Shown here: piece by piece, positions 6,234 to 12,590 of the stretch
Layout of the letters: each line of letters begins with the position of its first letter
Position numbering within the stretch: position 1 is the first letter of the stretch
NCBI GenBank assembly: GCA_030607655.1
Contig: JAUWJN010000027.1
Span: forward strand, 1-13,946
DNA length: 13,946 bases
Direction: 5' to 3'
DNA from: a bacterium
GTDB lineage: Bacteria > Armatimonadota > Zipacnadia > Zipacnadales > Zipacnadaceae
Program-made: the position numbers and the translations under genes
The notes under the pieces: generated by a model
Told to the model about the DNA's origin: nothing
What the model saw: only the letters and a program-made list of their open reading frames with translations
Database searches by the model: none

Positions 6234-7145
6234 CTAATGCAAAGTAATATCTATATCCGAAAGGTCCTCTTCTTCCGGCGGCTGTTGCTGGGGGAGAAGA
6301 GTTCCTGGCGGCGGGGCGCGACGGCGCACCGAGCGGGCCACTAACAGGGATACCAGCAGCGAAACCACCAGCGAAATGACCAGGGGTAGGCCCACAAGCA
6401 TTAGCAGGCTGACGGGGCGAACCGCTGGCCGGGCCGGCAGAGGCGGTGCAGGCCCACGGGGCTTCTGCTTGGCTGGTCGGGGCTCAGCCGCAACCCCTTC
6501 TGGCCCCTCCCCCAAGGCCAGGTTGACAGCAACTCCCGCCTCCTGGAGGAAGGTAATCACCGCGTCGCTGGGAATAGCAAACCCGAGGTTTTCGGCCTCT
6601 TTGATGACGGCAGTGGCGACGCCAATCACTCGGCCCCGCTCATCAATGACCGGCCCGCCCGAATTACCCTCATTGAGCGCGGCGTCAATTTGCAGATAAC
6701 TGTTGCCTTCAATCTCGCGACTGACTGCGCTGATTACTCCCTCGGTCACCGAACCCTCCAGCCCCAACGGAGAGCCCAAGGCCGCTACCTTGGCCCCTTG
6801 TTTGAGCGTCGCGCTGCCCGCAAACTGGGCGGCAGGCAAATTTTCCTGCTCCAGGCGCAGCAGCGCCAGGTCGCGGTCATCGTCTTGCTGCTCTACCCCC
6901 GCGGCAAGCTCAGTGTCATCAGCTAAAGTTACCGTCACCTCGCTTTTGTCACCTACCACGTGAGCACTGGTGAGGGCGTAGCCCTGAGGGCTGACAATGA
7001 AGCCGGCCCCCACCCGGTCGTCAACCTTAACGGTCAGGACACTATCACTGACCCGTTCTATAGCCCCACTCATATCAGCCGCGGCGCTGGCCGTCAATAT
7101 CACTGTCACCAATGCGACAATACCGACCGATCTTGCCTTATCCAT
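6234..7145 (-). CDS. Membrane-anchored HtrA-like trypsin-fold serine protease, no PDZ
   Basis: This 303-residue protein has an N-terminal signal peptide or anchor (MDKARSVGIVALVTVILTASAAA) and an S1C/HtrA-type protease domain. The triad is H62 (TSAHVVG), D92 (DRDLALL) and S162 (NEGNSGGP). HtrA proteins normally carry PDZ domains; here they are replaced by a Pro-rich linker (about 212-244), a membrane segment (about 245-270), an Arg-rich stop (RSVRRR) and a short tail ending DLSDIDITLH. The protease domain should face outside the cytoplasmic membrane and the tail inside. The tail repeats the acidic motif of the E1, E2 and RING proteins, suggesting contact with the modifier. An ATG eight codons upstream (7169) exists, but GGAGGGAGG fits 7145. 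It lies 73 bp after the URO-D-like gene with no obvious own promoter. Confidence 0.88.
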   Translation of the reverse strand: MDKARSVGIVALVTVILTASAAADMSGAIERVSDSVLTVKVDDRVGAGFIVSPQGYALTSAHVVGDKSEVTVTLADDTELAAGVEQQDDDRDLALLRLEQENLPAAQFAGSATLKQGAKVAALGSPLGLEGSVTEGVISAVSREIEGNSYLQIDAALNEGNSGGPVIDERGRVIGVATAVIKEAENLGFAIPSDAVITFLQEAGVAVNLALGEGPEGVAAEPRPAKQKPRGPAPPLPARPAVRPVSLLMLVGLPLVISLVVSLLVSLLVARSVRRRAPPPGTLLPQQQPPEEEDLSDIDITLH

Positions 7146-7218
7146 TATCTGCCTCCCTCCGATTATCATCTACTTCTGGCTTGGCGGGGTCTGCTGCCCT
7201 TATGCCTGCTTGGCAATT

Positions 7219-8370
7219 CTAGTACCAGCCGTACTCCTCAAGAGCCTCCACCATCGCCATAATATTCACCGCCGGCACATCGTCCTGAATATTGTGGACG
7301 GCGTTGAGCACATAGCCGCCACCAGGGCCCAGGTCATCAATGCGGCGCTTGACCTCCTCCTTGACCTCCTGGGGAGTGGCTTGGGGCAAAATCCGTTGAG
7401 TATCAATCCCGCCCCAGAAGCTGATAACATCGCCAAATTCCCGCTTCAGCCGCGCCGTGTCATCCATATCCGCTGCACTTACCTGCACCGGATTAAGAAT
7501 ATCTATACCGGTTTCGATTAGGCTATCCATTACCTGATAAACCGACCCACAGGTATGGAAGAATATCTTTATGTGGGGAGCTAACTGCTTGATTATATTG
7601 TGATGCTGCTTGTGGCGAGGTACCAGGAAACGCTCAATCATTTCCGGCGAGAGAGCCGGGCCGTTCTGGTGGCCCCAATCATCACCGGTGTAGTAAATCT
7701 GGCAGTATTCTCCTACCTGTGGCAGTAGCGCTTCGGTGTAAGCAATTTTGACCTCCAGAATCTTGTCCATAACATAGTCAACCAGGGGTTCGTTGATCAC
7801 CAGATTGATGAAAGAGTCTTCGTAGCCCAGCAACCATTGGTAAAGCTCCAGGATGCCGGCCCCAAAGCCGCGCACCACGATGGCTTTATCCGTCTCCTCA
7901 TATAGTTGGCGGGCAATTTGTGCCAGCCGCTCAAAATCCTGTGTGGCGGTCGGGTCGGGCCAAGGGTATTTTTGGGCGTCGTCCAGAGTGGCTCCTTGCA
8001 GGGGATGGTCGTACATATCAAAGTACAGCCCGCCCTCCTTGGGCATATGCCAGCCGATGCCCCAGGCATCGTAGAACCAGTAGAATTCATCATCCTTTAA
8101 GGCTTCTCGCCGGTCGGGTCGTCCCACGTATTGCAGGAGGGAAGCGGTATCCACCCCTAACCGATCCAATATATCCGCATGCGGAGTAGTAAGCTGCTGC
8201 TTAATGTCTATCAGGGGCAACAGCTCCCGTTCCCCCTCCCCCAGCAACTCCAGCACGCCCCGATAAGCTTTGGGCTGAATGCCAGAAACGACGGTGCTGC
8301 CCAGGTCAAAGGGTCCTCGGTCCGGCTCGTGGTGATTTAGTGCGGTTACTACTCGTTCCCGCGAGGTCAT
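7219..8370 (-). CDS. Uroporphyrinogen decarboxylase-fold protein (corrinoid methyltransferase-like)
   Basis: This 383-residue protein belongs to the URO-D superfamily. It shows MTSRERVVTALNHHEPDR at the start, FFHTCGSVYQV (H272, C274) in the late barrel, and the end pattern GGYVLNAVHNIQDDVP, then a helix and EEYGWY. Family members include heme-pathway decarboxylases and zinc- or corrinoid-dependent methyltransferases (MtaA/CmuA type). The PVWxMRQAGR start typical of HemE is absent and the His-x-Cys pair is present, so a methyltransferase role is likelier than heme synthesis; the substrate is unknown. Start: an ATG at 8370 preceded by GGAGG. A sigma70-type promoter lies at 8440-8468. It is the first gene of the minus-strand block, but its link to the ubiquitin-like genes may be only shared transcription. 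Confidence 0.85.
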   Translation of the reverse strand: MTSRERVVTALNHHEPDRGPFDLGSTVVSGIQPKAYRGVLELLGEGERELLPLIDIKQQLTTPHADILDRLGVDTASLLQYVGRPDRREALKDDEFYWFYDAWGIGWHMPKEGGLYFDMYDHPLQGATLDDAQKYPWPDPTATQDFERLAQIARQLYEETDKAIVVRGFGAGILELYQWLLGYEDSFINLVINEPLVDYVMDKILEVKIAYTEALLPQVGEYCQIYYTGDDWGHQNGPALSPEMIERFLVPRHKQHHNIIKQLAPHIKIFFHTCGSVYQVMDSLIETGIDILNPVQVSAADMDDTARLKREFGDVISFWGGIDTQRILPQATPQEVKEEVKRRIDDLGPGGGYVLNAVHNIQDDVPAVNIMAMVEALEEYGWY

Positions 8371-8439
8371 CTCAAGCAGCCCTCCGAGGCTTATGCGCTA
8401 GGCAATTAGTCCGTGTAGAGGCAATACTTAACTAATAAT

Positions 8440-8468
8440 AGGATACAACCTTTTACCGGCAGCGTCAA
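8440..8468 (-). promoter_or_regulatory. Sigma70-type promoter for the minus-strand block
   Basis: On the minus strand, TTGACG (8463-8468) is followed after exactly 17 bases by TATCCT (8440-8445), about 70 bp before the URO-D-like start codon. The boxes and spacing fit a housekeeping sigma factor. As no clear promoter is seen before the protease, it may also feed the downstream ubiquitin-like genes. Confidence 0.65.
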
Positions 8469-8483
8469 TACAACGCGCTGACC

Positions 8484-8512
8484 TTGACCGACCTCGGAGT
8501 GTATGCTAATAT
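8484..8512 (+). promoter_or_regulatory. Sigma70-type promoter for gatC-gatA
   Basis: TTGACC (8484-8489) and TAATAT (8507-8512) are separated by 17 bases, with a transcript start expected near 8519 and gatC starting at 8553. The -35 box lies 15 bp from the -35 box of the divergent minus-strand promoter, so the two could influence each other. Confidence 0.7.
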
Positions 8513-8552
8513 TTAGCCGCTGGTTAGCGAACGACGCGCAGGGAGACCATTT

Positions 8553-8846
8553 ATGCCCGAGATATCTGAAGAAGAAGCGCGGCATGTCGCCGCGCTGGCC
8601 AAGTTAGCTCTTTCTGATCAGGAGATACAGCGAGTGGGCCGCGAACTGAATCGCATTCTGGAGTATTTCCAGCAGCTCCAGCAGCTTCCCACCGACCAGG
8701 TGCCAACCACCTCTCATGCCATCCAGATGGAGAACGTCTACCGGGGCGATGAGGTCGCCCCGTCGCTGGATGTCGAAGACGCGGTCAGTAATGCACCGGA
8801 TCGCGCGGATGAGTTTTTCCGCGTCCCCCGAATTATTGAGGAATAA
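8553..8846 (+). CDS. gatC: Glu-/Asp-tRNA(Gln/Asn) amidotransferase subunit C
   Basis: This 97-residue protein has the GatC pattern: a start with ISEEEARHVAALAKLALSD, a second helix ELNRILEYFQQLQQL, then PTSHAIQMENVYRGDEV and the end RADEFFRVPRIIEE. Length and motifs match the family. GatC wraps around GatA and GatB and stabilises the GatCAB enzyme, which converts misacylated Glu-tRNA(Gln) or Asp-tRNA(Asn) to the correct Gln or Asn form. A GGGAGA ribosome site and a good promoter precede it. gatA starts 18 bp after its stop. gatB is not in this window and must lie elsewhere if the complex is complete. Confidence 0.95.
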   Translation: MPEISEEEARHVAALAKLALSDQEIQRVGRELNRILEYFQQLQQLPTDQVPTTSHAIQMENVYRGDEVAPSLDVEDAVSNAPDRADEFFRVPRIIEE

Positions 8847-8864
8847 TTGACAAGGACCCCAAAT

Positions 8865-10325
8865 ATGAAGCTCTTAGAACTGACTGCCCATGAACTGGCC
8901 GATAAGATAACTGCCGGCGAGGTATCAGCCGCTGAGGCTACCGGGGCCTGCCTGGACCGCATTGAGGCAGTTGAACCGCAGGTAGCAGCGTATGTATCAG
9001 TGACCGCCGATATCGCTCTCCAGCAGGCCGCCGAAGCCGATGAGAAGCGTGCCGCCGGTGAAGAGCTAGGCCCACTGGCCGGGGTACCCCTGGCTGTCAA
9101 GGACCTGATGTGCACCCGGGGGTTGGCTACTACCTGCTGCTCGAAGATACTGGAAAACTTTATCCCTCCCTATGATGCCACTGTGGTGGAGCGATGCCGG
9201 CAGGCGGCTCTGCCAATGGTAGGCAAGACCAATATGGACGAGTTCGCCATGGGTTCATCCACCGAGAATTCGGCTTTTCAGATAACTCACAATCCCTGGA
9301 ATACCGATTGCGTGCCCGGCGGTTCCAGCGGCGGGAGCGCCGCAGCGGTGGCGGCGGGAGAGGCTTTCGTAGCTCTGGGCTCCGATACCGGCGGCTCCAT
9401 CCGTCAGCCGGCAGCTCTCTGTGGCATCGTGGGGATGAAGCCCACTTATGGGCGCGTCTCACGCTACGGGCTGATTGCCTACGCTTCCTCGCTGGACCAG
9501 ATTGGCCCCCTGACTAAAGATGTAACCGATTGTGCCCTGATGATGACCATCCTCGCTGGCCATGACCCTCATGACGCTACTTCGGCAGACATTCCCGTGC
9601 CGGATTATACTGAGTCTCTGACCGGCGCAGTTGACGGCCTTAAGGCCGGAGTGCCCAGTCAATTACTCGGCGAGGGCATTGACCCCCAGGTGCGCGACTG
9701 CGTGGGAGCAGCTATTGACGAGCTGCAAAGCCTGGGTCTGGAATGTGAAGAGGTCCAGATGCCCCACATTGATTACAGCCTGCCGGTCTACTACATAATC
9801 GCTCCCGCCGAGGCTTCCTCTAACCTGGCCCGCTATGATGGGGTCAGATACGGCCACCGTACCACCCAGCCGACTGAGGATATCTATGACCTGTTCGCTC
9901 AGACACGGGCGGAGGGCTTTGGCCCGGAGGTGCAACTGCGGATAATGCTGGGCATTTATGCCCTCAGCGCCGGTTATTATGACGCTTATTACCTTAAAGC
10001 CCTGAAGGTCCGCACCCTCATAAAAGGTGATTTTGACCAGGCTTTTGCCGAATATGATGTGCTGCTGTCGCCGACTTCGCCCACGGTGGCCTTCCCCATC
10101 GGCGAGAAAGCCGATGACCCGCTGGCCATGAAACTGGCTGATATTTGCACTATTCCCATCAACTTGGCCGGTATCCCCGCGATGAGCATCCCGTGCGGGT
10201 TCGCTGATGGCTTGCCCGTGGGCCTGCAGATTATGGGCCGCCCCTTTGAAGAAGGAAAGCTCCTCCAGGTGGCCTACGCCTACGAACAGGCCACCAACTG
10301 GCACCAACAGCGCCCTGTGCTATAA
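8865..10325 (+). CDS. gatA: Glu-/Asp-tRNA(Gln/Asn) amidotransferase subunit A
   Basis: This 486-residue amidase-signature protein frees ammonia from glutamine for the GatCAB transamidation step. The catalytic Ser-cisSer-Lys triad is complete: K79 (AVKDL), S154 (PGGSSGGSAAAVAAG) and S178 (DTGGSIRQPA). The family hallmarks GKTNMDEFAMGSSTENSAF and GLPVGLQIMG are present. The frame can be extended six codons upstream to a TTG at 8847, but AAGGA sits correctly for the ATG at 8865. The last 111 bases (10215-10325) recur in diverged form at 12448-12558, so this 3' end may have arrived by recombination together with the two genes that follow. The protein end (WHQQRPVL) is complete. Confidence 0.96.
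   Translation: MKLLELTAHELADKITAGEVSAAEATGACLDRIEAVEPQVAAYVSVTADIALQQAAEADEKRAAGEELGPLAGVPLAVKDLMCTRGLATTCCSKILENFIPPYDATVVERCRQAALPMVGKTNMDEFAMGSSTENSAFQITHNPWNTDCVPGGSSGGSAAAVAAGEAFVALGSDTGGSIRQPAALCGIVGMKPTYGRVSRYGLIAYASSLDQIGPLTKDVTDCALMMTILAGHDPHDATSADIPVPDYTESLTGAVDGLKAGVPSQLLGEGIDPQVRDCVGAAIDELQSLGLECEEVQMPHIDYSLPVYYIIAPAEASSNLARYDGVRYGHRTTQPTEDIYDLFAQTRAEGFGPEVQLRIMLGIYALSAGYYDAYYLKALKVRTLIKGDFDQAFAEYDVLLSPTSPTVAFPIGEKADDPLAMKLADICTIPINLAGIPAMSIPCGFADGLPVGLQIMGRPFEEGKLLQVAYAYEQATNWHQQRPVL
10215..10325 (+). repeat. gatA 3' end, partner of the diverged copy at 12448-12558
   Basis: These 111 bases match 12448-12558 without gaps, with 96 of 111 identical by hand count. Similarity starts at the CCCGTGGG of the GLPVGLQ motif and stops at the stop codon. 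The pair brackets a two-gene segment of about 2.1 kb. Confidence 0.9.
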
Positions 10326-10436
10326 TAAGTTACTAAGTTCAACTGTAAAGTACTACAATAATATGAAGAAGGGTGAAAAGATATACTTACCAGTCAACAG
10401 GTAAAGGACTTTGCCAAACAACGTGGAGCGGACCTC
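10326..10436 (+). other. AT-rich junction with hidden N-terminal coding sequence
   Basis: The first 50 bases after gatA are clearly richer in A/T than the surroundings and include TACAAT, a possible -10 box, but no good -35. From 10377 to 10436 a frame without stops runs into the next gene and encodes KDILTSQQVKDFAKQRGADL, the helix expected at the start of QueG-like proteins. The only ATG here (10363, after which AAGAAGGGTG follows) is in another frame. So the next gene either starts at a rare codon such as the ATA at 10383, or carries a frameshift near 10370-10385. Confidence 0.5.
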
Positions 10437-11393
10437 GTGGGCATCGGCGCCATGGACCGATTCGAAGGCGCTCCCAAGGAAATGGACCCGCGCTACATTT
10501 TCCCGGAGGCGAAGGTGATTATCGGCCTTGCCTTTCGTATCCCACGGGGCTATTTGCGCGGCATTGAGGAAGGGACGCATTTCTATCAGTATCCCGCTAT
10601 GGGCTACTCGAGCATTAACGAAGTGTATGCCCCGGTGGTGCTGCGTGAGCTTGCGTGCTTCCTAGAGGATAATGGATACGAGGGCGTGGTGATTCGCAAC
10701 ACAGGCGCTCGGATGGTATGCTCCGATGTGACCGGAAGCTATGAGGAATCGCTGGAGTTTGGCCGGCGCATTCGCTATTCCGAGCCTGTCGCCCCCGACC
10801 GGCCCGCCCCGGACGTGATGCCCCACTTCAGGATTGCTGCGTTTATTTGTGGGCTAGGCGAAATCGGCTACAGCAAGCTCTTCCTGACGCCGGAGTTTGG
10901 CCCCAGGCAGCGGTTCGCCTTCATGCTGACCGACACCCCACTGGAGCCCGACCCGCTCTTTGACGGCGAGATTTGCGACCGTTGTATGCAGTGTGTGAAG
11001 GACTGCCCGGTTGGGGCCATCAGCGCGACCGAGACGGTCAAGGTGACCGTAGCCGGCCGGGAGCTCGAATGGGGCCGACTCGCCGAATGGCAGTGCTTCC
11101 ACGGCTACGTGGGCAGTGTCAAGGAAACCAATCCTTTCCTGCCGCGTGACGCCTTTGATAAACTGCCCGACGGCGACAAGATACTCAACGGCAAGAAGGA
11201 GCTATCACCAGACGAAGTCCTGCAAGTTTGGAAGATACTCCACCAGTACTATGATTATGCTGCTGGCTACGGTTCTGCGATATGCGGTGGAAGGGGGTGC
11301 CTCCGGGCCTGCATGGTTCATCTCGAAGAGACGGGAAAGCTAACCCGGACCTTCGAGCGTCCCTTCCGCACACGCAAGCCGTGGAGGCTGTAG
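10437..11393 (+). CDS. Epoxyqueuosine reductase-like 4Fe-4S protein
   Basis: From the GTG at 10437 this gives 318 residues. The start (VGIGAMDRFEGAP) and middle (AAFICGLGEIGYSKLFLTPEFG) resemble QueG and related reductases. A ferredoxin-type motif C180-x2-C183-x2-C186-x3-C190-P follows (CDRCMQCVKDCPVGAIS), then C220 and a second Cys group at 283, 288 and 292, giving two probable [4Fe-4S] clusters. Relatives reduce epoxyqueuosine or act on corrinoid partners; the real substrate is not evident. The frame continues upstream in sequence (10377-10436) without a normal start codon, so the true N-terminus is probably about 20 residues longer or the gene is frameshifted. It forms a pair with the next gene (6-bp gap) and lies in the segment inserted between gatA and its remnant. 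Confidence 0.75.
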   Translation: MGIGAMDRFEGAPKEMDPRYIFPEAKVIIGLAFRIPRGYLRGIEEGTHFYQYPAMGYSSINEVYAPVVLRELACFLEDNGYEGVVIRNTGARMVCSDVTGSYEESLEFGRRIRYSEPVAPDRPAPDVMPHFRIAAFICGLGEIGYSKLFLTPEFGPRQRFAFMLTDTPLEPDPLFDGEICDRCMQCVKDCPVGAISATETVKVTVAGRELEWGRLAEWQCFHGYVGSVKETNPFLPRDAFDKLPDGDKILNGKKELSPDEVLQVWKILHQYYDYAAGYGSAICGGRGCLRACMVHLEETGKLTRTFERPFRTRKPWRL

Positions 11394-11399
11394 GGCGCG

Positions 11400-12482
11400 A
11401 TGAAGTTCGCTGTCGGCTATCAATTGCCTGAAGAGGATGAAGAGCCCCTGGTGCATATCGTGCGGGATTTCAGGGAGCAGATAGACGAGGTTTATTTCCC
11501 TTGGCCGAATATGCCCAGCGGGCGCTCGCCCATGGGCAGTATGGACGGCGCCGTGGATTGGCAGGCGCAGCGGCGACTGGAATCTGACCTCAGCGCGTTC
11601 AAGGAAATGGGCCTCAAGCTCGACTTGTTGCTTAATGCCTCCTGCTACGGAAGATACGGCTTTTCCCGTTATCTGGCCAACAAGGTTTGCTCAATTGTGG
11701 CCCATCTTCGCGATAGTGTCGGGTTGGAGGTGGTCACGACAATGTCGCCAATGATTGCCAGGGTCATCAAACAGAACTTTCCGGCGATTGATGTGCGCGC
11801 CTCGGTGAATATGCGGTTAGGCACCTTAAAATCGCTTCAATATGTGGCTGACCTTTTCGACAGCTTTTATTTGCAACGCGAGTATAACCGCGACCTGGAA
11901 AGAATCCAGGAACTCAAGGATTGGTGCAACCGAGAAGGAAAAGACCTATATATGCTTGCCAACAGCGGCTGTCTGAACTTCTGCTCCGTGCAAACGTTTC
12001 ACGACAATCTCGTTGCCCATGAGCAGGAGGTCAGCGAAATGTTCAATGTCCGCGACGAGACGCCGGCTCTTTGTTGGCGCTACTACCAGCAGCGGGAAAA
12101 CTGGGTGGCATTTCTCCAGAACTCGTGGGTCAGGCCCGAAGACATACACCATTACGAACCCTACTTTTCTGTGATTAAATTGGCGACGCGCATGCACGAA
12201 AACCCCCACATGGTCATCCGTGCCTACTGCGAGGAGAGGTTCATGGGGAATTTGCCCGATCTTTTGGAGCCTGGCCATGGCCCGGTTTTCGCGCCTTATG
12301 TGATAGACAATACGCGGTTCCCTAAGGATTGGTTCGTCAAGACCACAAGCTGCGACAAAAGGTGTGACCGGTGTAACTATTGCTCTTCAGTGTTAGAATG
12401 CGTCCTCGTAAATGTTGAGGAAGAGGCCCTGCAAATGCCGGCCCGAACCCGTGGGTCTGCAGATTATAGCCCGTCCCTTTGA
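11400..12482 (+). CDS. U32 peptidase-like (UbiU/UbiV-type) Cys-rich protein
   Basis: This 360-residue protein resembles the U32 collagenase-like/UbiU-UbiV superfamily. It has a barrel-type N-terminus (MKFAVGYQLP, VVTTMSPMIARVIKQNFP, VRASVNMRLGTLKSL), then NSGCLNFCSVQTFHDN with C191 and C195, and a C-terminal cluster C318-x3-C322-x2-C325-x2-C328. These Cys probably hold an iron-sulfur cluster, as known for UbiU/UbiV; protease activity is not implied. It directly follows the Fe-S reductase-like gene and both likely act together. The last 11 residues are read out of frame from the gatA remnant at 12448-12558, so the ancestral C-terminus has been replaced and its stop is accidental. The ribosome site is poor (GGAGG too far, AGGG too near), suggesting coupling to the upstream gene. 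Confidence 0.75.
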   Translation: MKFAVGYQLPEEDEEPLVHIVRDFREQIDEVYFPWPNMPSGRSPMGSMDGAVDWQAQRRLESDLSAFKEMGLKLDLLLNASCYGRYGFSRYLANKVCSIVAHLRDSVGLEVVTTMSPMIARVIKQNFPAIDVRASVNMRLGTLKSLQYVADLFDSFYLQREYNRDLERIQELKDWCNREGKDLYMLANSGCLNFCSVQTFHDNLVAHEQEVSEMFNVRDETPALCWRYYQQRENWVAFLQNSWVRPEDIHHYEPYFSVIKLATRMHENPHMVIRAYCEERFMGNLPDLLEPGHGPVFAPYVIDNTRFPKDWFVKTTSCDKRCDRCNYCSSVLECVLVNVEEEALQMPARTRGSADYSPSL

Positions 12483-12558
12483 GGAAGAAAAGCTCCTGCA
12501 GGTGGCCTACGCCTACGAACAGGCCACTGCCTGGCACAAACAGCGCCCGCAGCTCTAA
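12448..12558 (+). pseudogene. gatA: Remnant of a second gatA 3' end
   Basis: In the frame ending at the TAA 12556-12558 this reads PVGLQIIARPFEEEKLLQ, VAYAYEQATAW, HKQRPQL, the exact end of GatA. Against 10215-10325, 96 of 111 bases and 30 of 36 residues agree. Seven of the fifteen differences are silent, so much of the divergence arose while both were functional coding sequence, as between orthologues of related strains. Its 5' part lies within the U32-like gene in another frame. No start codon or upstream gatA sequence remains. Confidence 0.9.
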
Positions 12559-12590
12559 TTCAGTGCGGGATACCGGTAAGGGGGAACAGT

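Noticed and set aside
7146..7169. Upstream ATG (7169) for the serine protease
   Set aside because: The GGAGGGAGG ribosome site lies inside this extension and is correctly spaced for the ATG at 7145.
7219..8370. hemE (heme-pathway uroporphyrinogen decarboxylase)
   Set aside because: The HemE N-terminal PVWxMRQAGR motif is missing and an HxC pair typical of zinc/corrinoid methyltransferase-like members is present.
8847..8864. TTG start giving GatA six extra residues
   Set aside because: AAGGA is placed correctly for the ATG at 8865, and the family begins near that residue.
9663..10307. 214-codon minus-strand frame inside gatA
   Set aside because: It lies wholly opposite a well-conserved gatA and its translation has no recognisable domain or ribosome site.
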